Below are positions 16,992 through 26,632 of a stretch of 64,000 nt of DNA, piece after piece. Where the stretch lies: contig CAMZCM010000011.1 in assembly GCA_947305005.1 (NCBI GenBank), positions 19,227 to 83,226 of the forward strand, read 5' to 3'. Origin of the DNA: an uncultured Prevotellaceae bacterium (GTDB lineage Bacteria > Bacteroidota > Bacteroidia > Bacteroidales > Bacteroidaceae). How positions within the stretch are numbered: the stretch's first letter is position 1; each line of letters begins with the position of its first letter. Below the pieces are notes generated by a model. The model saw only the letters and a program-made list of their open reading frames with translations. It did not search any database and was not told the DNA's origin. Made by a program: the position numbers and the translations under genes.

Positions 16992-17681
16992 ATGAAAAAG
17001 TTATTTTTTATCGCAGCGGCCATCTTCACGATGAGCATGAACGTTAACGCACAGAGTGCCTTAGAATTGGCTAGACAACAAAAAGAGCTTAATGACATAA
17101 ACAGAAAACTCTTGGATATGAAGCCTACCAGAGAGGCCAAGAGGCAAGCTAAGGTGTTAAAAAAAGCAAAGTGGATGGTACCTGCTGGTGAGTCGTCTAT
17201 AGAAATGCAGATTACTAAAAGCCTACTTTATGGTGAGGAACTTATGACCGATGAAGATGGGGGCGTCACCAAACGCTACATTATGCAGACCGCTATCCAA
17301 ACGGCTGGCTCTTATAATGTAGCTTATGCTTCAGCCCGTTCGGCTGCCATGACAGAACTGGCCTCTATGATGAAAACCGAATTGGTCGGTGCCTGGAAGA
17401 GTAAAGCGGATAATGCACAAGGTTCTTCAGTCTCCACCATTACAGTGGATAAGTTCAATCAGCGAATCAGCGGTATTGTGGATCAATCCATCACCAACGC
17501 TATACCTGTTTTATCAATTTATCGTATTCTCAAGAATGGTAACTTTGAAGTACAGGTTCGTGTGGCTTTTGATAAGAAAGAACTGTCAGCTCGCCTGAAG
17601 AGAAACATGGAGAAAGATTTGGAGGAGGAAGGAGATGGGCTGAACGAGTTTGTTGATGAATTTATCAAATCAAAGTTCTAA
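16992..17681 (+). CDS. Secreted LPP20-like protein of unknown function
   Basis: 229 residues with a clear signal peptide (MKKLFFIAAAIFTMSMNVNAQ). The middle (SYNVAYASARSAAMTELASM, residues 112-131) fits the Ala-rich helix of LPP20-like domains, followed by a beta-rich part ending VLSIYRILKNGNFEVQVRVAF; the C-terminus is acidic and helical. A related module is seen in the gene at 7381. A 108-nt spacer precedes it, the longest in the block, and includes a TACTTTTTG element (near 16917) that resembles a -7 box with one extra T; an internal promoter is possible. The stop overlaps the next start as TAATG. Confidence 0.72.
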   Translation: MKKLFFIAAAIFTMSMNVNAQSALELARQQKELNDINRKLLDMKPTREAKRQAKVLKKAKWMVPAGESSIEMQITKSLLYGEELMTDEDGGVTKRYIMQTAIQTAGSYNVAYASARSAAMTELASMMKTELVGAWKSKADNAQGSSVSTITVDKFNQRISGIVDQSITNAIPVLSIYRILKNGNFEVQVRVAFDKKELSARLKRNMEKDLEEEGDGLNEFVDEFIKSKF

Positions 17682-19156
17682 TGAAACGTTTAATCATCTT
17701 ATTGGGCATGGCTTTCTGCATGGTTCAGGGCCATGCCCAAAATGTGCGTAACAAACGGTTGCACGAAGCTTTTGATGAGTTTCGCAAAGAGGTGCACGAG
17801 GAATTCGAGTCGTTTCGTGTTCAATGTATGAAGGAATACATTGAATTCGCCCGCAATCCTTGGAAGGAATTTGAAGAGGTGAAGCCTGTTCCCTTTCCGA
17901 AAGAGAAAACGCTACCACCTGTTATTTTTCCAAAAGAGGATAAAGATAAGCCTTTCAAGGATACGCCTATTGTCATTGATGAAGTGATCGATCCTGTTGT
18001 CATTGCACCACGACCGCAGCCAGTGCAACCAATAGAAGAGGTGCCTGTGGAAGTCGTAAAATATGTGGATTTCACGTTCTTTGGAACACCTGCAAAGGTA
18101 CGTTTTGATAAGGAAAACTGTGTAACTCTAAAAGGCACAGACGAGAATAGTGTGGCAGATGCTTTACAGGCAATGTCTGGTAAGGCACATGACAATATGA
18201 TCTTGGATTGCCTTGCCTTGAGAGATAGCTTGCAGCTTAGCGACTGGGCCTATTTGCAAATGCTGAAAACTCTATCATATACGCTCGCAGGAGAAAAAAC
18301 GAATGACGCCGTACTTCTGTTGATGTATCTGTATTTACAATCTGGTTACAAAGCACGTATGGCTGTACATAACAGCCAACTATATATGTTATATGCCAGT
18401 CCCTATCAGATATATGATCAGACATGCTATACAGTAGATGGTATATTATACTATGGAGTAGAGCCTCTTCCTAGTTCTTTGCATATTTGTCAGGCAACAT
18501 ATCCAAAAGAAAAGGATTTGTCTTTAGCGGTAACAACAGAGCAGCATTTCACGATGGACTATTCTCCCATTAGACATTTGCAATCGGCCAATCGTCCTGA
18601 GGTGAATAGTGAGGTGCGAGTAAACAAGAATCTGATAGATTTCTATAATACTTATCCTGCCTCAGAGATAGGTGGAAACTTTATGACAAAGTGGGCCATG
18701 TATGCTAATACGCCCTTGTTGGAAGAGGTGAAGGAACAGCTCTATCCAGATTTACGCAAGCATATTGAAGGGAAGTCGGATTTGGAGAGCGTGAGTGTGA
18801 TATTAGATTTCGTTCAGACAGCCTTTCCCTATGGTTACGACGATAAGGAATGGGGTTTTGATCGAGCTTTCTTTGCAGAGGAGACACTTTATTACAAGAA
18901 GTCCGACTGCGAAGACCATGCCATCCTGTTCTCACGGTTGGTTCGCGATTTGATTGGCATAAAAGTGGTGTTGGTATATTATCCGGGTCATTTGGCCACA
19001 GCAGTGCAGTTCAAGGAAGATGTCCCTGGTGATTATCTTATATTGGACGGACAGAGATTTGTAATCTGCGACCCCACATATATTGGAGCGGCTGTTGGAA
19101 GGACGATGTCGGATATGGATAATAAGTCTGCTAAAGTTATTTTATTGAATGAATGA
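17681..19156 (+). CDS. Secreted transglutaminase-like (papain-fold) protein
   Basis: 491 residues; signal peptide ends QGHAQ. A helical, charged N-terminus is followed by a proline-rich linker (about residues 65-125). The C-terminal domain has the transglutaminase-like triad: Cys410 in KSDCEDHAILFSRLV, His437 in GHLATAV and Asp464 in ICDPTY, in the usual order and spacing. Such domains act as cysteine peptidases, amidases or crosslinkers; the substrate is unknown. The start codon overlaps the stop of the LPP20-like gene (TAATG), implying translational coupling. It is the last gene of the block; no terminator is evident after it. Together with the caspase the block encodes two secreted cysteine enzymes. 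Confidence 0.8.
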   Translation: MKRLIILLGMAFCMVQGHAQNVRNKRLHEAFDEFRKEVHEEFESFRVQCMKEYIEFARNPWKEFEEVKPVPFPKEKTLPPVIFPKEDKDKPFKDTPIVIDEVIDPVVIAPRPQPVQPIEEVPVEVVKYVDFTFFGTPAKVRFDKENCVTLKGTDENSVADALQAMSGKAHDNMILDCLALRDSLQLSDWAYLQMLKTLSYTLAGEKTNDAVLLLMYLYLQSGYKARMAVHNSQLYMLYASPYQIYDQTCYTVDGILYYGVEPLPSSLHICQATYPKEKDLSLAVTTEQHFTMDYSPIRHLQSANRPEVNSEVRVNKNLIDFYNTYPASEIGGNFMTKWAMYANTPLLEEVKEQLYPDLRKHIEGKSDLESVSVILDFVQTAFPYGYDDKEWGFDRAFFAEETLYYKKSDCEDHAILFSRLVRDLIGIKVVLVYYPGHLATAVQFKEDVPGDYLILDGQRFVICDPTYIGAAVGRTMSDMDNKSAKVILLNE

Positions 19157-19197
19157 TGAAGAGATTCTTATACCTAACTCACGTCATCTTAGATGTG

Positions 19198-19479
19198 TTA
19201 TAGTTCATCCCAACGCATGGAATACGAACCTAGTAGTTTGAGGGGAATTTGCAGTTCTGTGGCTATCTTTCGCCAGTCTTTGATGACGGCGCGAACCTCC
19301 TCAATAATCTCTGCTGCTTCTTGTCTTGCAAGCATATAGTGCTCGCTAGCTAATCTTTTTCATTTCCTCAGTAATTCTGCATCCTGAAGTTGTCTGCCGA
19401 GGGCGTCGTCAGTAGCCAACAGTGTGATGTCGTTTTCCAGATTAAGGGCAGAGAGTATGCGAGCATAATGCCAAATGAA
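19198..19479 (-). pseudogene. Gene remnant, HipA-like C-terminus (tentative)
   Basis: On the reverse strand one frame stays open over about 93 codons apart from a single in-frame TGA (near 19359): it reads FIWHYARILSALNLENDITL, then after the stop MLARQEAAEIIEEVRAVIKD and DWRKIATELQIP up to a TAA at 19198. There is no start codon and no upstream part, since the argF' terminator abuts it. The EIIEEVRxxxxxWRxIATELxIP segment resembles the C-terminal helices of HipA-type kinase toxins, but that match is from memory and weak. The rest of the spacer 19157-19558 holds the terminator described separately. Confidence 0.4.
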
Positions 19480-19483
19480 AGAA

Positions 19484-19515
19484 AAGACGGGGACATCATT
19501 TGATGCCTCCGTCTT
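19484..19515 (-). terminator. Terminator of the argD-argF' transcription unit
   Basis: On the minus strand AAGACGGAGGCATCA pairs with TGATGTCCCCGTCTT (one mismatch, one G-U) around a 2-nt loop, followed by TTTTCTTTC. It sits 43 nt after the argF' stop. Confidence 0.8.
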
Positions 19516-19558
19516 TGTCACTGGGGATTTGGACAATTTTCTCAGATGCTTCTATGCT

Positions 19559-20533
19559 TTATAGCGTTTCCAGCATTCGCTTGAGGACGACTTGAGCGGA
19601 GATTTCGCGGTTGGCAGCTTCGGGAATGACGAGGCTACGAGGTGATTCGATGACATCGTCTGTGACAATCATGTTGCGACGCACGGGCAGACAGTGGAGG
19701 AAACCGGCATTGTTGGTGACGGCCATCTGGCGTGCGCTAACGCACCAGTCCATCATTGTGTGATAGTCGTGAAGTATCTTGCCGTAGTCCTCCGGACGGG
19801 TAACACCCGGGCAACTCCAGTTCTTGGCATAGACGTAGTCTGCACCCTCGAAGGCTTTCATCTGATCGTACTCCACATGAGCACCTTTTACGAATTGCGG
19901 ATCGAGCTCATAGCCCTCAGGGTGAGTGATGACGAAATCTACATCAGCTGCCAGCATCCACTCAGCAAAGCTATTGGGAACGGCCTGCGGAAGGGATTTG
20001 GGGTGAGGAGCCCAGGTCATGACGACCTTCGGACGGTTCTTGCCTTTCCAATCCTCTTTAATAGTGATGAGGTCAGCAAAAGCTTGAAGGGGGTGTACGG
20101 TAGCACTCTCCATGAAAAAGACGGGGCGGCCACTGTATTTGATGAACTGGTTGAGAATCTTCTCTTCGTAATCATCGGCGCGATTCTCAAAACGGGCGAA
20201 GCTGCGGACACCGATGACATCGCAGTAGGAGCCCATCACGGGGATAGCCTCCAAGAGGTGTTCACTCTTGTCGCCGTCCATGATGACGCCACGCTCGGTC
20301 TCCAGCTTCCAAGCGCCTTGGTTCACGTCGAGCACGATGACATTCATGCCAAGATTCATGGCTGCCTTCTGGGTTGAGAGGCGCGTGCGAAGGGAGTTAT
20401 TGAAGAAGATGAGCAGGGCGGTCTTGTTCTTGCCAAGATGCTGCCACTGGAAGCGGTCACGCTTCACTTCTTGTGCTTCGGCGAGGGCTGCACGCAGGTC
20501 GCCGAGATCTGTAACATGTTGAAAAACTTTCAT
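19559..20533 (-). CDS. argF': N-succinyl-L-ornithine carbamoyltransferase
   Basis: 324 residues. Carbamoyl-phosphate site FFNNSLRTRLS, then HPLQ, the proline-rich loop HPKSLPQAVP and the HCLPVRRN motif are all present. The protein is collinear with Bacteroides fragilis N-succinylornithine transcarbamylase. Residue 90 separates acetyl- from succinyl-ornithine enzymes: Glu in Xanthomonas AOTCase, Pro in B. fragilis SOTCase. Here codon 20264-20266 (AGT on the minus strand) gives Ser90. Published mutants of the Glu to Ser, Pro, Ala or Val convert AOTCase to SOTCase, so succinylornithine is the predicted substrate. It is the last gene of the argD-proCBA-tldD-argF' unit and is followed by a terminator. 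Confidence 0.93.
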   Translation of the reverse strand: MKVFQHVTDLGDLRAALAEAQEVKRDRFQWQHLGKNKTALLIFFNNSLRTRLSTQKAAMNLGMNVIVLDVNQGAWKLETERGVIMDGDKSEHLLEAIPVMGSYCDVIGVRSFARFENRADDYEEKILNQFIKYSGRPVFFMESATVHPLQAFADLITIKEDWKGKNRPKVVMTWAPHPKSLPQAVPNSFAEWMLAADVDFVITHPEGYELDPQFVKGAHVEYDQMKAFEGADYVYAKNWSCPGVTRPEDYGKILHDYHTMMDWCVSARQMAVTNNAGFLHCLPVRRNMIVTDDVIESPRSLVIPEAANREISAQVVLKRMLETL

Positions 20534-20563
20534 TCGTAAATCTTATTTTTCACTTTTTATTTT

Positions 20564-23500
20564 TCACTTTTCACTTTCACTCCCCCTATGCAATGGGAAA
20601 GTGAGAGTAGGCTTGGCTATTTGCTCTGGTGTGGCTGTGGGTACTTCAATATCGCTCAGAAGCATCGCCTTGGGGCCAACAAGGGAGAAGGGAGCACCGC
20701 CGTCCTCTATGTTTGTCACGGCTTCTTGCTCGGTGGAGAGTGCCGTGATGTGACGCAAGTTATTGAGGTTGACCTGAATACTTGATTTCTTTACCAATGT
20801 CTCGCTACCATCCTTGATGTTGACACGGTATGTGCCATTAGAAGACTTGACGATGTAAGCATGATCATAACCCTCACGTTGGGCCTCACGCAGTAATTGT
20901 TGACGCATTTTCTTAAGGGGAACAGTCTTGCGGCTTTCGATGCGTAGTACGCCCGGGGCTGTAGCTGCACCCATTGAGGCATTCCTGCTTGTAGCTTCGT
21001 TAAAGCGCAGGTTGCCCGTAGGTGTAGCAGTACTTAGTGATGGCGTTACACCGCAGAGCTGATTACGGAAGATGCCATGTTCGATGAGGGTTACAGGTTG
21101 GGGCTTTTGGCCATTCGCATCAGCTGTGTAGAACCCTGCAAGTGGCTTGCCGTTCCAACTATTTAGAGTCGGGTCTTGCCGCATACTTATTTTATCATCG
21201 ACAATCTTACGGTTCATTTTCACGTAGATTTCGCGATCGCTCTGGGCGTAAGGGTGCCAAGCGCGGAAGTGATGACGACCGCCGCTGGTATTATCGTAAA
21301 TATGCATGCAGGCATTGCCTTCGAAGAGCACGGGTCCGACGTAATAGTCTTCATCAATCTTCGCTTGAAGGAGGGACAGCTGTCGGTAGATGAATTCGCG
21401 TAACTCCTTGGTGTATTTGATACTATCGGCCAATGCTTCGGCTGCCGAGGTATAGTTTTCATTAAAAGTAGAAGAGGCGTTGTAGCCGTTGGTAGAGTGA
21501 TAGCGGTGGAACGTGAAGGCGATGGTGCAACTGTTATCCTGCGGTTGTGCCACACGGATACCTTCACTGGTGATGCGGTAGATGTCTGCCTGGTTGATAT
21601 TGCATCGCGCTTCGCTATGCGTTAGCTCAGGGAATTCGCGGGCTACGAGGGAGAGGCGGCGGACATAAGCTTCCAACTCATCGGCGTGGAGATCTTCCAT
21701 ATCTGCACTACGCTGTTGGATGCTGGTGGCTGGCTGTGAAGGAATGAGATCATCCAATACTTCCTCATCAGCGGGTAAGATGGCTTTCTGCTGTGCCTGT
21801 TGCTTTCTTGCAAGGGTTGCAAGGGACTGCTTGTAACGAGCGTCGGTAGCCATCCAAGCCTGACGACGCAGGTTATCATAGTCCAATGCCATAGGAATAC
21901 TAACGCCACGCAAAGGAGGCTCTGCCTGGAGTTGGCTGGTGCGATGGTAGTTGCCGAGAACCACTTCTGCATCGAAATTTTGGTACCAAGGTGAGATATT
22001 CTTAATGCTGATTTCGCCAAGGGTGGCTGTGAGGTTCAGCGAACGTGAACGTTGCAAGCGATAGTCAATGATGAAAGGAGAGGGCTGACCCTCAATCTGG
22101 AGGCTATCCATACTGCGACGAAGTTCATCGGAGAGGGCTGAGAAGACGGTGTTTTCCCCTTCATCACGAGAGGCGTCGGAAGTAGGTCTGAAGGATGGTG
22201 CAGCCAGTTTTGGACTTAAGTAACCTTTCTGTTGGCGACGTTGTGTCTCAATCTTCGAGCAATAAATCATGGGAGAGGTGGCTGAGACGGGAACCCAACC
22301 ACTCTCAGCACCACAGGAGCCAATGAAAGTGGAGGGTGTGTCGCCACCGGCTGTGATGTTAGAGAACATGGAGAGAGGTGTACCGATCAAATCTACGCCA
22401 CGGACAAGTTCATCAGGACGTCCATCGACATATACGCGATAGACCTCCAAGGGAGTAACATTGAACGAATTGATACTATTGCCTTCGCCTGTCTGGGTGT
22501 AGCCGCCGTTAACGCTCTCGAAAAGATAACCATATTCTTTTCCCTGTCGGCGAGCTTCGTCACGCAAGAGTTGACGTAACTGGGCCTCTGTATGTGGCTT
22601 GTGGGTTTCCACTACAAGGTTGGATTGACGGCTGACGGGAGTACCGCCTCCGGCAGTTCTACCATGTCCGTTGCTCTCAGGGAAACTGTCGAGGGGGACA
22701 CGGCTCATGAGGAACTCGTTCAAGACGCCATCGACTACATTATTTACTCTACGCGCACGAGTACCTTCATCGTCATAGACGTAGCCGCCATTGAGGGGTT
22801 GTGTGCCATAATGGGTTAATGTGGGGTCATTATAGACTTGGAAATCTGTGGGCAGTACACGTTCACCTATCATCTTACGGAAGGTCTGGCCGCCGGATTT
22901 CATGCGATGTCCTTCCATACGATGTCCAAAGATCTCATGGAAGAAGACGCCACTGGCAGGACCGCTCATCAGAGCTGGACCAGTGAAGGGGTCGGCCACG
23001 GGCGCTTTGATCAGCGCTTCGAGGCGGCGTCCGAGGTCTTCGGCATCGCGAAGCATCACGTCTTCTGTGGGCAGGGAGTCAAGACTGGTCGCAAAATAGC
23101 TTTGATACAATGGCAGTGTCATTCCATCGTCAGTCGTTGCCTCTACATTCAGGAAAACGCGATAACTTCGATAGTTCTGTACGATGGCAGCACCTTCGGT
23201 ATTGACGAGGTGTGTGCGGGTGTTCTCCATTTGCAAGCTGGCAGTACCAGAATTGAATTGCGGATGCTTGCGGAAAGCAGCAGAGATGCGGCAGAGGCGC
23301 TCTTCCCAAGTACGCTGCTCCTCAGGAGTGAGAGAGGGATGAGAGAGCGGAGCCTCATAATAGGTCTCGCCGGTATTATTTCCGTGTAAACTGAAACAAG
23401 GTGCCTTATCCTCGTTGTCGGCTTGGGTGCGCATACGATTTTGGACATTGCGGTATTCATTGGCTACGCGATCGTAGGCGTTCAGCATGTGCTGCCAAAT

Positions 23501-23869
23501 GGTCGTGCGGAAAGCATCGGGCGAGGCATCGGTAAGGGGTAACAGAATTGAGCCCACAGAGCTCTGGGGATTGAACTTGAAGTTGTCCAATTCGGGTGAC
23601 CCGACGCGTATCTGTGGTGAGAATTGGCGACCATGCTCTTGTCTGGAGTTCCCAAGGAAACCAAAAGTAGCAACGATATTAGCCGTATGAAAATCCAAAA
23701 CGCGGAAACTCATGAAATAGGGTTTCACGTCCTGTTGCTGCAGTTCTGTGAAGTCGGCTGTAAGTTCCTCACGAAGTACGTTGAGGAGTGTGTCTGTGTC
23801 CGCTGTAGGTGCTGCAAAAGCAGGATAGGTAAACAGCAGAACGAGCAAGGTTTTAAAGAGTTGTTTCAT
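20564..23869 (-). CDS. Secreted TldD/TldE-like double-length metallopeptidase
   Basis: 1101 residues, about twice a normal TldD. Signal peptide MKQLFKTLLVLLFTYPAFAA. The first half (about 25-570) is TldD-like: it carries GPALMSGPASGVFFHEIFGH with the zinc motif HExxxH near residue 315, followed by EGHRM and a long Gly-rich region. The second half (about 580-1101) repeats the same fold but the motif is replaced (GNACMHIYDNTSGGRHH), as in the non-metal TldE/PmbA partner. In other bacteria TldD and TldE are separate, cytoplasmic, and act as a heterodimer that degrades or matures peptides. Here they appear fused and exported. It lies between proA (47 nt) and argF' (30 nt) on the minus strand. Sequencing error is unlikely because the frame is open throughout. 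Confidence 0.85.
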   Translation of the reverse strand: MKQLFKTLLVLLFTYPAFAAPTADTDTLLNVLREELTADFTELQQQDVKPYFMSFRVLDFHTANIVATFGFLGNSRQEHGRQFSPQIRVGSPELDNFKFNPQSSVGSILLPLTDASPDAFRTTIWQHMLNAYDRVANEYRNVQNRMRTQADNEDKAPCFSLHGNNTGETYYEAPLSHPSLTPEEQRTWEERLCRISAAFRKHPQFNSGTASLQMENTRTHLVNTEGAAIVQNYRSYRVFLNVEATTDDGMTLPLYQSYFATSLDSLPTEDVMLRDAEDLGRRLEALIKAPVADPFTGPALMSGPASGVFFHEIFGHRMEGHRMKSGGQTFRKMIGERVLPTDFQVYNDPTLTHYGTQPLNGGYVYDDEGTRARRVNNVVDGVLNEFLMSRVPLDSFPESNGHGRTAGGGTPVSRQSNLVVETHKPHTEAQLRQLLRDEARRQGKEYGYLFESVNGGYTQTGEGNSINSFNVTPLEVYRVYVDGRPDELVRGVDLIGTPLSMFSNITAGGDTPSTFIGSCGAESGWVPVSATSPMIYCSKIETQRRQQKGYLSPKLAAPSFRPTSDASRDEGENTVFSALSDELRRSMDSLQIEGQPSPFIIDYRLQRSRSLNLTATLGEISIKNISPWYQNFDAEVVLGNYHRTSQLQAEPPLRGVSIPMALDYDNLRRQAWMATDARYKQSLATLARKQQAQQKAILPADEEVLDDLIPSQPATSIQQRSADMEDLHADELEAYVRRLSLVAREFPELTHSEARCNINQADIYRITSEGIRVAQPQDNSCTIAFTFHRYHSTNGYNASSTFNENYTSAAEALADSIKYTKELREFIYRQLSLLQAKIDEDYYVGPVLFEGNACMHIYDNTSGGRHHFRAWHPYAQSDREIYVKMNRKIVDDKISMRQDPTLNSWNGKPLAGFYTADANGQKPQPVTLIEHGIFRNQLCGVTPSLSTATPTGNLRFNEATSRNASMGAATAPGVLRIESRKTVPLKKMRQQLLREAQREGYDHAYIVKSSNGTYRVNIKDGSETLVKKSSIQVNLNNLRHITALSTEQEAVTNIEDGGAPFSLVGPKAMLLSDIEVPTATPEQIAKPTLTFPLHRGSESEK

Positions 23870-23916
23870 AAGGATAAATGGGATTTGTGGATCATATAGA
23901 TTAAAGTAATTATTGG

Positions 23917-25086
23917 CTATGGGCGTGTCTGTCCATTACCTTTGATAAGCCATTTGTATGTCGTTATTTCTTCAAGAGCCATGGGGCCACGAGCATGCAG
24001 TTTCTGAGTGCTGATGCCGATTTCTGCTCCGAGGCCAAATTGTCCACCATCGGTGAAGCTGGTGGGAGCATTATGATAGACGCAAGCGGCATCGACTTCG
24101 GCAAGGAAGCGGCGAGCAGCCTCGGAATCTTCCGTGACGATGCTCTCGCTGTGACCGGAACCATAGCGCTCAATGTGAGCAAGGGCTTCGTCTAAACTAT
24201 CTACAACTTTTACTGCCATTCGCAAGGAAAGGAACTCGGTGCCAAACTCATCAACAATCTCCACTCCTTTTTCTTTAAGTGGTGCCAAAATCTTGGGTAA
24301 ATCATTGAGGCGATCGCGATGGATGATGAGACAGTCGAGAGCGTTACAAACGCTGACACGACGCGTCTTGGCATTGACAACAATGGGGATGGCTTTCTCC
24401 AAGTCAGCAGCACGATCGATATAACAATGAACAACACCAGCACCTGTCTCGATGACAGGCACGCGAGCGTTCTCGCGGACATAGTTGATGAGTCGGCTGC
24501 TACCACGAGGGATGATGAGATCCACCTGTCCACGTGCTTGAAGCAGGATATCAGTATCCTCATGACTGGTGAGTAACAGGGCGGCATCAGTAGGAACATC
24601 GTGACGACGCAACACCTCATGGATGAGACTCACGATGGCGGTACAACTATCCTTTGCATCGCTTCCGCCTTTAAGGACGCAGGCGCTACCAGCCTTCAGA
24701 CAGAGCGCAAAGCAGTCGAAGCACACATTGGGACGTGCTTCGAAGATGATACCAATGACTCCGAAAGGAACACTGACACGGGTCAACTCAAGACCGTTGG
24801 GCAAGATAGAATGTTTCAGCGTTCGTCCCAATGGGGAAGGAAGAGATGCTACGTTGCGCAGATCTGCAGCAATACTGTTTAAACGACTTTCTGTCAGTTG
24901 CAGACGATCGTAGCGCGGATCAGAAGAATCCATGCGCTTGAGGTCGAGGGCATTGGCTAGCAGAAGGTCATCTATGCGCGCCTCTGTCATATCGGCTAAT
25001 TCGCATAGGATGGCACTACGGTCATGGTCTGTCAGTTGCGCGATACGCTTGCTGGCTGTTCGGACATTATAAAAATCTGTATTCAT
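23917..25086 (-). CDS. proA: Glutamate-5-semialdehyde dehydrogenase
   Basis: 389 residues. It reduces glutamyl-5-phosphate to glutamate semialdehyde with NADPH, the second step of proline synthesis. Conserved features are [14 protein letters not shown], the Gly-rich [11 protein letters not shown] and [13 protein letters not shown], with the nucleophilic Cys in [11 protein letters not shown] and the C-terminal [13 protein letters not shown]. Length is normal for the family. Its ATG overlaps the proB stop by 4 nt (ATGA), implying coupled translation; proC lies further upstream in the same unit. Confidence 0.95.
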   Translation of the reverse strand: MNTDFYNVRTASKRIAQLTDHDRSAILCELADMTEARIDDLLLANALDLKRMDSSDPRYDRLQLTESRLNSIAADLRNVASLPSPLGRTLKHSILPNGLELTRVSVPFGVIGIIFEARPNVCFDCFALCLKAGSACVLKGGSDAKDSCTAIVSLIHEVLRRHDVPTDAALLLTSHEDTDILLQARGQVDLIIPRGSSRLINYVRENARVPVIETGAGVVHCYIDRAADLEKAIPIVVNAKTRRVSVCNALDCLIIHRDRLNDLPKILAPLKEKGVEIVDEFGTEFLSLRMAVKVVDSLDEALAHIERYGSGHSESIVTEDSEAARRFLAEVDAACVYHNAPTSFTDGGQFGLGAEIGISTQKLHARGPMALEEITTYKWLIKGNGQTRP

Positions 25087-25868
25087 TGTGGACAGAAATG
25101 GGTGAAAGGCACGCTCTCGGGGTTCAGAAGCACATCACAGAGGATGTGCTCACGCTTACCGTTGGCGATATAGACATGAACGCCAGCATCAGCTACGAGT
25201 TGTGCTGTGTGGTATTTGCTTTGCATCCCTCCACGTCCAGCAGAGGAGCGTTTTGTTTGGAGATATTGGCTAAGATCAGTGCCGTGGGGCACTTCTTGAA
25301 TCAGTTTGGATTGCGGATCATCAGGGTTCCCTGTGTAGATACCGTCGATGTTGGAAAGGATGACAAGAGTCTCACACTCCATCATCTGTGCCACGAGGCC
25401 ACTAAGCTCATCATTATCCGTGAACATCAACTCGGTGACACAGACAGTGTCATTTTCATTAACGATAGGCACAACGCCATGGGCAAGCATCGCTGTCATG
25501 CATTGACGTTGGTTGTCGTATTGCTCGCCAGGGGCGAAGTTCTCTTTCATGGTGAGCACTTGTCCCACGTGAATCCCGTGATCACGGAATAGTTCCACGT
25601 AACGTCCCATCAGTTTGGCCTGTCCTACGGCAGAGAAAACCTGACGCTGCTCTACACTGTCAAGTTGTGCCGCCTCCGTAGCAGGTAGTTGTAGCTCACT
25701 ACGTCCGCTGGCAACAGCACCGCTGGAGACAAGAATCACTTCAAAACCTTGCTGCCGAAGTTCAGCCAACTGATCCACGAGAGCAGACATACGTGTCACA
25801 TCCAATGTGCCGTCACTACGCGTGAGAACATTAGAACCGACTTTGACGATGATGCGTTGCTTTTTCAT
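25083..25868 (-). CDS. proB: Glutamate 5-kinase, short form without PUA domain
   Basis: 261 residues, about 110 fewer than the E. coli enzyme because the C-terminal PUA domain is absent. The amino-acid kinase fold is complete: [42 protein letters not shown] and the nucleotide-binding [14 protein letters not shown] [13 protein letters not shown], then [14 protein letters not shown]. It phosphorylates glutamate at the 5-position, the first committed step of proline synthesis, and is normally feedback-inhibited by proline. Overlaps of 4 nt join it to proC and proA. Confidence 0.95.
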   Translation of the reverse strand: MKKQRIIVKVGSNVLTRSDGTLDVTRMSALVDQLAELRQQGFEVILVSSGAVASGRSELQLPATEAAQLDSVEQRQVFSAVGQAKLMGRYVELFRDHGIHVGQVLTMKENFAPGEQYDNQRQCMTAMLAHGVVPIVNENDTVCVTELMFTDNDELSGLVAQMMECETLVILSNIDGIYTGNPDDPQSKLIQEVPHGTDLSQYLQTKRSSAGRGGMQSKYHTAQLVADAGVHVYIANGKREHILCDVLLNPESVPFTHFCPQ

Positions 25869-26632
25869 TTGACAGATGCTAACAATCCCTGGATGACAGC
25901 GTTTGTGAAACCTGCCTCTTCCATTGCGTTGAGGCCACGGATGGTGAGGCCACCAGGAGTGGTTACCTTATCGATTTCAGCTTCTGCGTGAGCCCCTTCG
26001 GCTTCCAACAAGCTGGCAGCACCACGAATGGTTTGTGCCACGATGGCTTGTGCCTCAGAGGCACGGAAGCCCAATTGAACGCCGCCTTCGGTAGCTGCAC
26101 GAACATAGCGCAGAGCGTAGGCGATGCCGCAGGAAGCAAGGGCTGTGCCGGCAGACAGATGCGCCTCGTCAGTAACGAGTGTTTGTCCCATAGCATCAAA
26201 CAAAACCTTGACTTGCTGGATTGTTTCTGCCTCAGCTCGTACGGGAACAAGAAACGTCATCGAAGCGAGGTTGACAATCGCCGTATTGGGGATGGCTGTG
26301 AGGATCTGTGGCCCCTTACCTGCCCATTGACAGAGTTGTTCACCTTTCGTGGCTGCTGCAACGGAGACAATCGTTTTCTGACTGAAATCAATATTGCTGG
26401 TCAGCTCCTTGAGAACTTCTTCTACAAGCCACGGTTTTACGGCAATAATAACGAGGGCGGCATCAGTGGCTGCCACACAATTATCGGTGGTCACACTGGC
26501 GCCTGCTGCAGCAAACCGTTCTAATTTACCAGCTGAGCGATTGCTGACGGTAATGGTATATCCGCCAACGCTCAAAAGGGCCTCGGCAATAGCGCCGCCC
26601 ATATTTCCGGCTCCGATGATGGCTATTTTCAT
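25865..26632 (-). CDS. proC: Pyrroline-5-carboxylate reductase
   Basis: 255 residues. The N-terminal Rossmann motif is IAIIGAGNMGGAIAEALL; LVIIAVKPW and the C-terminal dimerisation motif DKVTTPGGLTIRGLNAMEEAG are characteristic. It reduces pyrroline-5-carboxylate to proline with NAD(P)H. Its start overlaps the stop of the acyl-CoA ligase gene upstream and its stop overlaps proB, so the four genes are tightly packed. Confidence 0.95.
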   Translation of the reverse strand: MKIAIIGAGNMGGAIAEALLSVGGYTITVSNRSAGKLERFAAAGASVTTDNCVAATDAALVIIAVKPWLVEEVLKELTSNIDFSQKTIVSVAAATKGEQLCQWAGKGPQILTAIPNTAIVNLASMTFLVPVRAEAETIQQVKVLFDAMGQTLVTDEAHLSAGTALASCGIAYALRYVRAATEGGVQLGFRASEAQAIVAQTIRGAASLLEAEGAHAEAEIDKVTTPGGLTIRGLNAMEEAGFTNAVIQGLLASVK

